DNA of 64,000 nt from Glutamicibacter uratoxydans (GTDB lineage: Bacteria; Actinomycetota; Actinomycetes; Actinomycetales; Micrococcaceae). The stretch spans positions 1 to 64,000 of the forward strand of contig NZ_BJNY01000010.1 of the NCBI RefSeq assembly GCF_006539925.1. The letters are read 5' to 3'. Shown here piece by piece: positions 53,728 to 62,635 of the stretch. Position 1 is the first letter of the stretch. Every line of letters begins with the position of its first letter. The notes below the pieces were generated by a model that had not been told where the DNA came from, did not search any database, and was given only the letters and a program-made list of their open reading frames with translations. A program made the position numbers and the translations under genes.

Positions 53728-53738
53728 CGCTCACGGCG
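53728..53738 (-). promoter_or_regulatory. Candidate ClgR box upstream of clpP1P2
   Basis: CGCTCACGGCG fits the core CGC-N5-GCG recognised by ClgR, the actinobacterial activator of clp genes, as I recall it from Corynebacterium and Streptomyces. It lies about 127 bases ahead of clpP1. The flanking bases fit less well. No clgR gene is in the window. Confidence 0.45.
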
Positions 53739-53764
53739 CATGCAGCACGCCTGAAGCGAACAAA

Positions 53765-53814
53765 AATGGCCGTCGGCTAGCTTGTTCTTGTTCACAAGCT
53801 GGCCGACGGCCATT
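53765..53814 (-). terminator. Terminator after tig
   Basis: ATGGCCGTCGGC and GCCGACGGCCAT form the base of a stem of about 20 pairs (one mismatch) around a short loop; TTTTTG follows on the minus strand, 18 bases behind the tig stop codon. It separates tig from clpP1P2. Confidence 0.9.
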
Positions 53815-53831
53815 CAAGTTTTGAGTGAAGA

Positions 53832-55172
53832 CTACTTAGCTTCGGTTGCCTCTTCGGCCTCAACCTCAGCGGCTTCTTCTTCACCAGCTGGCTTGACGAA
53901 AGAGCTCAGGTCGACAGCTGCACCGTTGGAGTCGGTGACGGTTGCGTACTCGAGGACCTTTGCCAGAGCCTTGCGGCGGCGAACTTCGCCCAGCAGCATT
54001 GGAACCTGGCCGGCGCCGTCCAGCATCTGTGCGAACTGGTTTGGCTCCATGCCGTACTGGCCTGCGGTCTGAACGATGTAGTCGATCAGCTCGGACTGCT
54101 CAACTCCAACTTCTTCAGCGTTGGCAACAGCGTCGAGGATGATTTCGTTCTTGAAGGCACGCTCGGTGTTCTCGCGAACCTCTGCACGGTGCTCTTCGGT
54201 GTCGTGGCCCTCTTCGGCGTTTGGAGCGTTGAAGTGCTGCTCCAGCTGCTCGTCGATAACCGATGCAGGAACTGGAACCTCAACAAGCTCTACCAGCTTG
54301 TCCAGAACGAGTTCGCGTGCCTCGACGCCCTGCTCAACAACCTTGCCTTCTGCTGCGGACTTAGCCAAGTCTTCGCGCAGTTCAGCGATGGTGTCGAATT
54401 CGGAAGCCAGCTGAGCGAAGTCATCGTTGGCCTCTGGCAGTTCGCGCTGCTTGACAGCGGTAACTACAACCTTGACGGTGGCAGGCTTGCCGGCGTGCTC
54501 GCCGCCAGCCAGCTCGGTTTCGAAGGTTGCGTCTTCGCCAGCGGACAGGCCGGTGATGGCTTCGTCCATGCCCTCAAGCATGTTGCCGGAACCGATCTGG
54601 TAGGACAGGCCCTGTGCGGAGTCAACCTCTTCGCCCTCAACCGATGCGGTCAGGTCGATGGTAACGAAGGAATCTGCAGCTGCTGGAGCTTCAACTTCCT
54701 TCAGGGTGCCGAAACGGCCGCGCAGGTCGTCGAGAGCCTTCTCGATGTCCTCGTCAGCAACTTCCTTGGCCTCTACCGAAACCTCGATGCCCTTGTAGTC
54801 AGGCAGTTCAACGGTTGGGCGGATGTCAACTTCCAGGGTGAAAGCCAGCTGGCCTTCGCCTTCCTTCTCGATCGAAGGCAGTTCGGTGATGTCAACCTCT
54901 GGGCGGGACAGTGGGGTGAGTTCGTTCTCAACCATTGCCTGCTGGTAGAAATCGTTCAGGCCTTCGTTAACAGCGGTCTCGATGACGTAGCCGCGGCCAA
55001 CACGCTGATCGATCAGACGTGCAGGAACCTTGCCCTTGCGGAAGCCTGGGATCTGAATCTGCTGAGCGATGGTCTTGTACGCCTCATCGACGCGGGGCTT
55101 CAGTTCCTCGTAAGGAACTTCAACGGTCAGCTTAACCCGGGTCGGGTTGACGTTTTCAACGGCGCTCTTCAC
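53832..55172 (-). CDS. tig: Trigger factor
   Basis: A 446-residue ribosome-bound chaperone with peptidyl-prolyl isomerase activity. The ribosome-binding loop lies in [20 protein letters not shown] (about residues 42-61), the FKBP-like domain at about 160-240 (with [19 protein letters not shown]), and the long C-terminal arm ends in an acidic, Ala/Glu-rich tail. It is conserved next to clpP genes in actinobacteria. Confidence 0.97.
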   Translation of the reverse strand: MKSAVENVNPTRVKLTVEVPYEELKPRVDEAYKTIAQQIQIPGFRKGKVPARLIDQRVGRGYVIETAVNEGLNDFYQQAMVENELTPLSRPEVDITELPSIEKEGEGQLAFTLEVDIRPTVELPDYKGIEVSVEAKEVADEDIEKALDDLRGRFGTLKEVEAPAAADSFVTIDLTASVEGEEVDSAQGLSYQIGSGNMLEGMDEAITGLSAGEDATFETELAGGEHAGKPATVKVVVTAVKQRELPEANDDFAQLASEFDTIAELREDLAKSAAEGKVVEQGVEARELVLDKLVELVEVPVPASVIDEQLEQHFNAPNAEEGHDTEEHRAEVRENTERAFKNEIILDAVANAEEVGVEQSELIDYIVQTAGQYGMEPNQFAQMLDGAGQVPMLLGEVRRRKALAKVLEYATVTDSNGAAVDLSSFVKPAGEEEAAEVEAEEATEAK

Positions 55173-55213
55173 AGCGTTGTACTCCTGAGTTGTAATAATT
55201 AGGTCTAATCTGC

Positions 55214-55247
55214 AAAAAACCCCGCAACATGGTGGCGTTGCGGGGTT
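55214..55247 (-). terminator. Terminator after tRNA-Pro
   Basis: AACCCCGCAAC pairs with GTTGCGGGGTT around an eight-base loop, followed on the minus strand by a run of T. It lies just behind the tRNA-Pro copy at 55259. Confidence 0.92.
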
Positions 55248-55258
55248 GTTCGACAGAG

Positions 55259-55333
55259 TCGGGGTGACAGGATTCGAACCTGCGACCTCACGCTCCCAAA
55301 GCGCGCGCTCTAGCCAAGCTGAGCTACACCCCG
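55259..55333 (-). tRNA. tRNA-Pro (anticodon TGG), copy 1
   Basis: A full 75-base cloverleaf: acceptor stem CGGGGTG/CACCCCG, anticodon stem CGCGC/GCGTG (one G-T) around TTTGGGA (anticodon TGG), and a T arm with TTCGAAT. CCA is not encoded. Confidence 0.97.
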
Positions 55334-55487
55334 ATTAGCAGTGAACAGTCTAACCCGAGTTATCCTGTATCCACTAATCGTCTGTGATACTTACCAGTCA
55401 CTTTATAAGTAACCGGTGATCACAAGATCTAAATAATATTTAGCTCTCATTTTCATGAATTGAAAATGTAAATTTTCATCTCATGAG

Positions 55488-55562
55488 TCGGGGTGACAGG
55501 ATTCGAACCTGCGACCTCACGCTCCCAAAGCGCGCGCTCTAGCCAAGCTGAGCTACACCCCG
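55488..55562 (-). tRNA. tRNA-Pro (anticodon TGG), copy 2
   Basis: All 75 bases are identical to the copy at 55259-55333. The 154 bases between the copies are AT-rich and have no other feature that I recognise. Confidence 0.97.
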
Positions 55563-56109
55563 GTGGAGTTAGATGAAAACTGCTTCTCACCTGAACTTAC
55601 CGTTATTTGATCGTTGCGGTTTTTTGTTTCCCGCGCTGATCACAAGAAATAAATTTACACGGTTTCCCAGCGAATGCAAAATCGGCAACTTCCCGTGACC
55701 GACGAGGGAAAACCCCGAGATTCCGCGGAATTTTGGCGGTAAGTTGCTGGAAACATTCAAAAAATACATTTTCGTGAGGTGGATTACACCTCGTTCTAGA
55801 TTTCTTTCAGCCGCTAAGTCCCCTGGATAGCATTGCTTCCTGGCGCTTTGGGTGCCTCCGGTTCGCGTACTGGCGGCGTCGTTGAGTCGCCCGGCGTTTC
55901 GGCGCACGGGCTGCAGAAGAACTGACAGTCAACGCCGGGCAGTCTGGACGATGTCACTGCCTATCATTCGGATTCCGCAAGTAGCCCGGAAGCCCGGTCT
56001 GGAGTTTGGTCTCGCGCCCCCAGCCCGCAGCCAGCCACGCCGACCCCTACACGCATCGCCAAGAAGTTAAAACAACAGAGGCCGTGAATTACACGGCCTC
56101 TTAATTTGG
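55563..56109. other. Intergenic region between tRNA-Pro and tRNA-Gly
   Basis: About 545 bases with no convincing gene on either strand. It should hold the promoter of the tRNA-Pro pair. A 106-codon minus-strand frame here has no ribosome site and crosses AT-rich, non-coding-looking sequence. Confidence 0.5.
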
Positions 56110-56180
56110 AGGGGATGACGGGAATCGAACCCGCGTCATTAGTTTGGAAGACTAAGGCTTTACCATTAAGCTACATCCCC
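56110..56180 (-). tRNA. tRNA-Gly (anticodon TCC)
   Basis: A 71-base cloverleaf: acceptor stem GGGGATG/CATCCCC, anticodon stem TTAGT/ACTAA around CTTCCAA (anticodon TCC), T arm with TTCGATT. CCA is not encoded. Confidence 0.97.
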
Positions 56181-56372
56181 ATTTCGAAGCACCTGCGCTT
56201 CGAACAAGTTCTAGTCTAGACCATGAATCCGATGCATTGCAAATCGGCAATCTCCCCTCCGACTTGGGATCACGCTCTAATATCACTAGTAATCACCGCG
56301 GCGAAAAGAACACGCCGAAGCGCGGAGGGGAAATGTTCAAATTTTCAATGAATCAACATTAAAGCCACTGAC

Positions 56373-57335
56373 CTAGCCTCTTTTCCGGGGAGCTTTCTGG
56401 CACTTTGGGCACCAATAGAGCTTGCGGGCCGCGGCTTCGGCAAGGGAAATCTTTCCATTGCATTTTCGGCAGCCCATTCCCTGCCGCTGGTATACGTAAT
56501 AGGCATTATCCGGCCAGAGCAATCCGTCGGGATCACGGTCTTCCACCCGTGTTGTAATGATCCTCCCGTCGCGAACACCGTCTTCCATGATGCTGACAAT
56601 ATCCAGCCACAGCATCTTGGCGGTTCGGCTGCTGACTTCATTGGATGGAAGCTGTGGCGAAATACGGTTTCTAAACAGTGCCTCCGCCCTGTAGATATTG
56701 CCCACACCGCTAATAATCTGCTGGTTCATCAGCGCGATCCCGATGGGCGTCTTAGTTTTCAGCAGGTTCGCACGAAATTCTTTGTAGGACGATTCACGCT
56801 CGGCCTCAGGGTTAAGATCGAGATCCTTGCCCTTAGCAGCGCGAAAGCGCACTGCTGAACCGACAAGCGGATCAGGACCGAGCTTGCCCAACTGAAGCTG
56901 CGCCTGCTCGGGTGAAAGCACTTCGCAGGCTGTGGGTCCTCGCAGATCTGCCCACCCATGGTCAGAAACTATTCGAGCGCGTACGGCGCCTACCGGAGCA
57001 GGAGGCCCCGCGTATTCTCCGGGCTCCTCGGATCCCGAAGTTTCCCGCTCCCCCACCTTGCGCGGCGCGCCAATGGAAGACGCCCCGCGGAAATGGCTGT
57101 CGCCTCCAAATGTGAAGGCCCCGTACAGGCCAAGGTGAACTCGCAGATAGAGATCGTTCGAGAACTGGCAGAATAGCTGCTTGCCTTTGGCAAATGCCTG
57201 TTCCAGCACCATGCCGTCGATACGTTCGGCATCAGTTTCAAAACGGCCTTGCGGCGAGCTGACAGATACGACTTGCCCGCCAAAGACGTCGTCAAATTGG
57301 CGGGCAAGTCGGTGAAGTGAATGACCTTCAGGCAC
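56373..57335 (-). CDS. nei: Fpg/Nei family DNA glycosylase
   Basis: A 320-residue base-excision repair enzyme. It starts MPEGHSLHRLARQFDDVFGG, with the catalytic Pro2 and Glu3 after loss of Met; PEGH favours the Nei (oxidised pyrimidine) branch over Fpg. A helix-two-turn-helix region (MNQQIISGVGNIYRAEALF) and the C-terminal zinc finger CRKCNG...CPKCQK are present. An insert near residues 85-125 (Gly/Arg/Pro/Ser-rich) makes it longer than usual. It ends the rpiB-nei pair, three bases behind rpiB. Confidence 0.93.
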   Translation of the reverse strand: MPEGHSLHRLARQFDDVFGGQVVSVSSPQGRFETDAERIDGMVLEQAFAKGKQLFCQFSNDLYLRVHLGLYGAFTFGGDSHFRGASSIGAPRKVGERETSGSEEPGEYAGPPAPVGAVRARIVSDHGWADLRGPTACEVLSPEQAQLQLGKLGPDPLVGSAVRFRAAKGKDLDLNPEAERESSYKEFRANLLKTKTPIGIALMNQQIISGVGNIYRAEALFRNRISPQLPSNEVSSRTAKMLWLDIVSIMEDGVRDGRIITTRVEDRDPDGLLWPDNAYYVYQRQGMGCRKCNGKISLAEAAARKLYWCPKCQKAPRKRG

Positions 57336-57337
57336 GG

Positions 57338-57811
57338 TTAGTCGATGACCTCGCCGGTAGTTTCATAGGCTGCGATTTTGCCGATGCGGCGTACGTGGCG
57401 TTCAGCTTCGCTGAACGGTTCAGCCAAGAACGCCTCGATCAGCTCCGCTGCTTCCTCGACGCTGTGCTGGCGGCCGCCTACGGCGATCACGTTGGCGTTG
57501 TTGTGTTCACGGGCCAGCTTGGCGGTATCCAGGTTCCATGCCAAAGCTGCCCGGATCCCCTCTACCTTGTTGGCGGCGATCTGTTCGCCGTTGCCCGAGC
57601 CTCCCAAGACAATGCCCAGTGCGTCCACGCCAGCACGCTGGTCGGCAACGACTGCCTTGGCCGCATTGATGCAGAACGCCGGGTAGTCGTCTTCCGGGTC
57701 ATAGGACTTTGGTCCGTGGTTGACCATTTCGAAGCCCTTGGCAGTCAGGTGCTTGACTAGGTAGTCGCTCAGTTCCAGACCTGCGTGGTCGGTGGCAATA
57801 TGCACGCGCAT
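57338..57811 (-). CDS. rpiB: Ribose-5-phosphate isomerase B
   Basis: A 157-residue enzyme that interconverts ribose 5-phosphate and ribulose 5-phosphate. It starts MRVHIATDHAGLELSDYLVK and has LGIVLGGSGNGEQIAANKVEGI and EHNNANVIAVGGRQ. In the GGSGNG loop the residue that is Cys in E. coli RpiB (GGTGIG-type enzymes) is absent, as in mycobacterial RpiB where a Glu is the base. The ATG at 57811 was chosen by the GAGG ahead of it. It is probably co-transcribed with nei. Confidence 0.95.
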   Translation of the reverse strand: MRVHIATDHAGLELSDYLVKHLTAKGFEMVNHGPKSYDPEDDYPAFCINAAKAVVADQRAGVDALGIVLGGSGNGEQIAANKVEGIRAALAWNLDTAKLAREHNNANVIAVGGRQHSVEEAAELIEAFLAEPFSEAERHVRRIGKIAAYETTGEVID

Positions 57812-58101
57812 AGTTGATGGCCTCATTCATTGGGGTTGGATCAAGTAGTACCAATATCTAGCTTAGCGATGCAGATGCTTCTGAGATAAAACTGGGGTGC
57901 AACCACTAGTTCTGTTACCGCGCAGGCACCAGCGGCCGCCCACGGACCCAATGCCCTTGGCCTACGCGTGTTCAGCATTGAAGAACTTTGCCAAATGACT
58001 TGCGCCGGCACCGGTGGCAGGTGACAGAATGGACTTAGATATTCAATATCTATTTCAGAACTTTGGGTGACGAGCAACCCGCATCAGGAATTGGAGAACC
58101 A

Positions 58102-60648
58102 ATGCCAGGAATGAATCTCACGCGTGCAGAGGCCGCTGAACGCGCGCAACTGATCAACGTTGACAGCTACGAAGTCACCCTGGATCTGACCCAGGGTGAT
58201 CGCATTTTCACCTCACAGACCACCGTGCGCTTCACCGGCGTTGAGGGCGCGTCGACCTTCATCGACGCGGTGACCGACAAGGTCCGCTCAGTGACGCTCA
58301 ATGGCGTCGAGCTGGATCCTGCAGAAGTTTCCGACGGCATCCGCATTCAGCTGCCCAACCTGGCCGCGCAGAACGTTCTGGTGATCGATGCCGATGCGCT
58401 GTATATGAACACCGGCGAAGGCCTGCACCGCTTCGTTGACCCTGTCGACCAGGAAGTGTACCTCTACACCCAGTTCGAGGTTGCCGATTCCCGCCGCATG
58501 TTCGCAGTATTCGAGCAGCCGGACCTGAAGGCGACCTTCCAGTTCTCCGTCACCGCACCGAAGTACTGGAACGTCGTGTCCAATGCTCCAACCCCGCAGC
58601 CTGCGGAATCCGGCGACAACGCAACCTGGAACTTCGCTCCGACCCAGCGCATCTCCTGCTACATCACCGCACTGATTGCAGGGCCCTACCAGGTGGCCCG
58701 CGACTCGCTGGTCTCCTCCAGCGGACGCACCATCGAGCTGGGCGTCTTTGCCCGCGCCTCGATGATGGAATTCCTGGACGTCGAGAACATCGTCACCATC
58801 ACCCGCCAGGGCTTTGAATTCTACGAAAAGAACTTCGGCGCTCCCTACCCATTCGAGAAATACGACCAGCTCTTCGTGCCCGAGTTCAATGCCGGCGCCA
58901 TGGAGAACGCGGGAGCAGTGACCTTCCTGGAAGAGTACGTATTCCGTTCCCGCCCAACCGGCGCCATGGTCGAACGCCGTGCCATCACCATCCTCCACGA
59001 GCTGGCCCACATGTGGTTCGGCGACCTGGTCACCATGAAGTGGTGGAACGACCTGTGGCTCAACGAGTCCTTCGCTGAATTCATGTCCACCTTGGCCGCC
59101 GCCCAGAACACCGAATTCACCAGCGCCTGGACCACCTTCAACACCCTGGAAAAGAACTGGGCCTACCGCCAGGACCAGCTGCCCTCCACCCATCCAATCG
59201 TTGCGCCGATCAATGATTTGGAAGACGTGGAGGTGAACTTCGACGGCATCACCTATGCCAAGGGCGCTTCGGTGCTGCGCCAGCTGGTCGCGTTCGTGGG
59301 CCAGGAGCAGTTCATGGCTGGCGTGCGCGAGTACTTTAAGAAGCACGCGTGGGGCAACACCGAGCTTCCGGATCTGTTGGGCGAACTGGAAGCAGCCAGC
59401 GGCCGCGACCTGAGCCACTGGGGAGAGGCCTGGCTTGAAACTGCAGGCGTCAATACCCTGACCGCTCAGATCACCACCGACGATGGGCAGAACATCACCA
59501 AGTTCGCCATCGCGCAGACTGCCGTTGAAGACTACCCGACGCTGCGCCAGCACCGTCTGGCTGTGGGCTTCTACTCGCTGAATGCGGATGGCAAGCTGGA
59601 GCGCGTGCACCGCGAAGAACTCGACGTGCAGGGCGCATTGACCGAAGTGCCTGCTTTGGCAGGCCTCAAGCGCCCTGACTTGGTGCTGCTCAACGACGAC
59701 GATCTGACCTACACCAAGATCCGCCTGGACGAGCAGTCGCTGGCTACTGCGACCGAGCACTTGAAGGACTTCGACGAGTCCCTGCCCCGCACCCTGGTGT
59801 GGTCGGCGGCCTGGGATGCAGTACGCGATGCGGAATCCCCTGCCAGCACCTACGTGCAGCTGCTGCTGAACAACATCGGCCACGAAGTCGACTCCTCGGT
59901 CATCATGGTGCTGCTGCGCCAGCTGAACACCTCGCTGGACTTCTACGTGGCTGCGGACAACAGCCAGGCCCTGAGCATCGAAGCCGCAGACCGGCTGTGG
60001 GAACTGGCCCAGCAGGCTCAGGCCGGCTCGGATGCGCAGCTGCAGTTCGCCAAGGCCTTCGCCCACCGTTCGCGCACCGCGGCACAGCTGGACACTGTCC
60101 AGGGATTGTTCGACGGCAGCGTGGCCCTCGAAGGCCTGAGCGTGGACACCGACCTGCGCTGGGCCCTGGCCATCGCACTGTCCGCAGGCGGCCGCTTCGA
60201 CGAGGCGCAGCTGGATGCCGTACTTGCAGCAGATGACACCGCCAAGGGCAAGGCCTCTTGGTACACCGCCCGGGCGTCCCGCCCAACTGCCGAAGCGAAG
60301 AAGGAGGCCTTCGACGCCGCCACCGCCGCGACGCTGTCCAACGACCAGCAGAGCGCAGTGATCGCAGGCTTCAACAACAGCCACGACGATTCGCTGATCA
60401 ATGGATTCAGCGAGGCATACTTCGGACTGCTGGTCAACGCCTGGGAATCCTTCTCCCATGAGATGGCCAAGCAGATCGTTCTTGGCTTCTACCCAAGCTC
60501 GAATGTCTCGGAACAGACACTGGCTGATACCGACGCCTTCTTGCAGAGCCTGGGCGACAAGCACCCGGCCATGCGCCGCCTGCTGGTTGAGAGCCGTGCG
60601 GATGTCGTCCGTGCACTGGCAGCGCGCAAGGCAGACGCGGCCAAGTAG
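58102..60648 (+). CDS. pepN: Aminopeptidase N (M1 family)
   Basis: An 848-residue zinc aminopeptidase. The substrate motif GAMEN (about residue 264) and the zinc motif HELAHMWFG with the third ligand Glu in WLNESFAEF are exact. The C-terminal helical domain is complete. The start MPGMNLTRAEAAERAQLI was chosen by GGAG eight bases upstream; codons from 58063 have no ribosome site. No signal peptide, so it acts in the cytoplasm on peptides, including those released by Clp protease. Confidence 0.96.
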   Translation: MPGMNLTRAEAAERAQLINVDSYEVTLDLTQGDRIFTSQTTVRFTGVEGASTFIDAVTDKVRSVTLNGVELDPAEVSDGIRIQLPNLAAQNVLVIDADALYMNTGEGLHRFVDPVDQEVYLYTQFEVADSRRMFAVFEQPDLKATFQFSVTAPKYWNVVSNAPTPQPAESGDNATWNFAPTQRISCYITALIAGPYQVARDSLVSSSGRTIELGVFARASMMEFLDVENIVTITRQGFEFYEKNFGAPYPFEKYDQLFVPEFNAGAMENAGAVTFLEEYVFRSRPTGAMVERRAITILHELAHMWFGDLVTMKWWNDLWLNESFAEFMSTLAAAQNTEFTSAWTTFNTLEKNWAYRQDQLPSTHPIVAPINDLEDVEVNFDGITYAKGASVLRQLVAFVGQEQFMAGVREYFKKHAWGNTELPDLLGELEAASGRDLSHWGEAWLETAGVNTLTAQITTDDGQNITKFAIAQTAVEDYPTLRQHRLAVGFYSLNADGKLERVHREELDVQGALTEVPALAGLKRPDLVLLNDDDLTYTKIRLDEQSLATATEHLKDFDESLPRTLVWSAAWDAVRDAESPASTYVQLLLNNIGHEVDSSVIMVLLRQLNTSLDFYVAADNSQALSIEAADRLWELAQQAQAGSDAQLQFAKAFAHRSRTAAQLDTVQGLFDGSVALEGLSVDTDLRWALAIALSAGGRFDEAQLDAVLAADDTAKGKASWYTARASRPTAEAKKEAFDAATAATLSNDQQSAVIAGFNNSHDDSLINGFSEAYFGLLVNAWESFSHEMAKQIVLGFYPSSNVSEQTLADTDAFLQSLGDKHPAMRRLLVESRADVVRALAARKADAAK

Positions 60649-60663
60649 CTTAGTGGCGCCGAC

Positions 60664-60705
60664 GACGGTGTGTGGTGAAGGAATCGTGCCTCACCACACA
60701 CCGTC
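60664..60705 (+). terminator. Hairpin after pepN
   Basis: Arms 60664-60678 and 60691-60705 form 15 perfect pairs (GACGGTGTGTGGTGA) around a 12-base loop, 15 bases after the stop codon. The tail TGTGCTTTAAAG is only weakly T-rich. Confidence 0.75.
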
Positions 60706-60734
60706 TGTGCTTTAAAGAATGGGAGAATGGGTGC

Positions 60735-61202
60735 ATGGACCTGTCGAATCACCGCTATGAAGTCTCGGTTCACTGGACCGGCAACCGAGGTTCGGGCACC
60801 ACGAGCTACCGAAGCTACGGCCGGGACCACATCATCCGCGCCGCCGGGTTGCCCGATCTTCCCGGGACCGCAGACCCGACCTTCCACGGGGACAAAGACC
60901 GATGGAACCCTGAACAGCTGCTGCTGGCAGCCCTGTCCCAGTGCCATATGCTTTCCTACCTGCACATTGCAGTGCTCAATTCCGTCGCCGTGACCGGATA
61001 CAGCGACAATGCCATCGGCACCATGAAGCTCAATAGCGACAACAGCGGGCAGTTCACCGAAGCTGTGCTTCATCCCCGCGTTGAATTAGCCGACGAGTCC
61101 CAGCGCGAGCTGGCTGATTCGCTCCATGAGCAGGCGAACAAGGTCTGCTTCATTGCCCGTTCAGTGAACTTCCCCGTGCTGCACGAACCCGCACACCCCT
61201 AA
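60735..61202 (+). CDS. OsmC family protein
   Basis: A 155-residue protein of the OsmC/Ohr fold. The first conserved Cys lies in LAALSQCHMLSYLHIA and the second in ANKVCFIARSVNFPV; these pairs reduce organic or fatty-acid hydroperoxides with a thiol partner. The ATG at 60735 was chosen by position; the frame is open upstream to 60672 through the pepN hairpin. It is followed 27 bases later by the globin gene. Confidence 0.9.
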   Translation: MDLSNHRYEVSVHWTGNRGSGTTSYRSYGRDHIIRAAGLPDLPGTADPTFHGDKDRWNPEQLLLAALSQCHMLSYLHIAVLNSVAVTGYSDNAIGTMKLNSDNSGQFTEAVLHPRVELADESQRELADSLHEQANKVCFIARSVNFPVLHEPAHP

Positions 61203-61229
61203 GAACCGCCTTCAAAGGAACATATCTCG

Positions 61230-61736
61230 ATGAGTGAACCAGAACAGCTGCCTCTGGCTGCCAGGAAAGACCCTTTCAGCAATCCATTGGTCATGGGAAA
61301 ATCGACCCAAGAGTTTTTGGAGCTGGCCGAACAGCCGATTGATGTCGCTGACTACGCAGGCACTTTCTATGAGGAAGTGGGAGGACGCGAAGTTTTTGCG
61401 CAGCTGACCAAGAACTTCTACGCATCCGTTGCACAGGATGAGGAGTTCCGGTGGATGTACCCGGAGGAAGACCTGCATCCTGCGCAGGTGAGGCTGCAGC
61501 TGTTCCTCGAACAGTACTGGGGCGGCCCAACCACGTTTTCCGAGCACCGCGGGCATCCACGACTTCGCATGCGCCATGTGAACTACCCGGTGAACTCCCA
61601 CTACCGAGATGTCTGGCTTGGACACATGAACAAGGCCATCGACGAGCTGGATCTGCCGATGCTCCATGCTGAAACCCTGCGCGAGTATTTCGACCGCGCA
61701 GCGCGCTCGCTGCAGAACACTCCTGACGACATGTAG
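61230..61736 (+). CDS. glbO: Truncated haemoglobin, group II (trHbO type)
   Basis: A 168-residue globin with an N-terminal extension of about 40 residues. The core reads FYEEVGGREVFAQLTKNFYA, the proximal His is in RLRMRHVNYPV and the group-II Trp(G8) in YRDVWLGHM. Group II globins bind oxygen and NO and help against oxidative or nitrosative stress. It lies with the OsmC gene, and a strong terminator ends the pair. Confidence 0.94.
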   Translation: MSEPEQLPLAARKDPFSNPLVMGKSTQEFLELAEQPIDVADYAGTFYEEVGGREVFAQLTKNFYASVAQDEEFRWMYPEEDLHPAQVRLQLFLEQYWGGPTTFSEHRGHPRLRMRHVNYPVNSHYRDVWLGHMNKAIDELDLPMLHAETLREYFDRAARSLQNTPDDM

Positions 61737-61742
61737 GCGCTG

Positions 61743-61789
61743 AAAAACCGTCCAGAATCAGTTCGATGAACAGATTCTGGACGGTTTTT
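61743..61789. terminator. Bidirectional terminator after the globin gene
   Basis: Arms 61743-61759 and 61773-61789 form 17 perfect pairs with AAAAA ahead and TTTTTT behind, so it works for the convergent genes on both sides. Confidence 0.94.
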
Positions 61790-61801
61790 TATGACATGTT
61801 G

Positions 61802-62461
61802 TCAGCCGAGCATCGACGACTTCCGAACCAGCACATGGCCTTTGCCATTGCTGATGCGAGTCCAGTTGCCGCTGCGGTACACCTTGCTGCGTTCCCCAGC
61901 AGTGAGGAACCCCAGCGCCTGCATGGCGAATGCCGCACCCGCTGGAATCTCTTCGTCGGCCTCCAAGATCGGTGCCGACCAAACGTGCTGTCGAATCTGC
62001 GAAACGACAGGCAGGCCAGGATTAGCTGGCAGCGATTGGGCTACCTCGTCGATCCCATTCTGCGCCGCGCTTTTGAGAACATCGTCGGATACTGTCGAGG
62101 TTTCAGCCCATCCGGACATGGGAACGGAAATTCCCGCCCACCGTGGATTCTCTTCAGCAGGTGGAAGGGAAAATTCCAAAGAGCTGTCGCCCATCCGGGC
62201 CAGACGGTCTTGTATGGAAGCAAGCGAGTACGACTTGTTGATGTCGGCGGCTTCCGAAAGCCGGTGAACGCGCATTGCAAGGATCGTGTACTGCCCCTGT
62301 CCTAGTTCGGCTGGCACCAGCACCGGAACGTACACTGCCAATGCAGTTCCCCGCCCGGTGAGCAAGGCTGCGTCGTCATCCACCGTTTTAGCTCGGCTGA
62401 TGAAGTTTGCCAGATCGTTCACGGAATTGCTGTCGTCAAAAACTAGTACATTGCTTCCCAT
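61802..62461 (-). CDS. Conserved-looking hypothetical protein
   Basis: A 219-residue soluble protein with no signal peptide. A mixed alpha/beta composition, an acidic start (MGSNVLVFDDSNSVNDLANF) and a Trp/Pro-rich middle (LPPAEENPRWAGISVPMSGW) suggest a folded domain. It stands alone between a bidirectional terminator and the divergent tesB gene. Family not recognised. Confidence 0.72.
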   Translation of the reverse strand: MGSNVLVFDDSNSVNDLANFISRAKTVDDDAALLTGRGTALAVYVPVLVPAELGQGQYTILAMRVHRLSEAADINKSYSLASIQDRLARMGDSSLEFSLPPAEENPRWAGISVPMSGWAETSTVSDDVLKSAAQNGIDEVAQSLPANPGLPVVSQIRQHVWSAPILEADEEIPAGAAFAMQALGFLTAGERSKVYRSGNWTRISNGKGHVLVRKSSMLG

Positions 62462-62635
62462 ATATTCATGTTCTCACGCGCCGACTTGGGGCAGGTCATC
62501 TTTTGCTCAAGGCGTCATCTACCGACAAAAATCGTATAGTTTAGCAATGGGCGCAGTTTCTATGACCTTCATGTTACTTTTGAGTAATTATCGTTCGCGC
62601 CCTGACCAGTCGGGGCACCTCAAGGAGTCAACATC

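Noticed and set aside
55587-55907. A 106-codon minus-strand frame between tRNA-Pro and tRNA-Gly
   Set aside because: No ribosome site and it crosses AT-rich intergenic sequence without codon bias.
58288-60564. A 758-codon open frame on the minus strand opposite pepN
   Set aside because: It is the mirror of a clearly coding M1 aminopeptidase; GC-rich codon use keeps the antisense frame open. No motif or ribosome site supports it.
62617-62634. CCTCAAGGAGTCAA before tesB as a SoxR box
   Set aside because: Only the left half fits CCTCAA; the right half TTGAGG is missing, and AAGGAG serves as the ribosome site.
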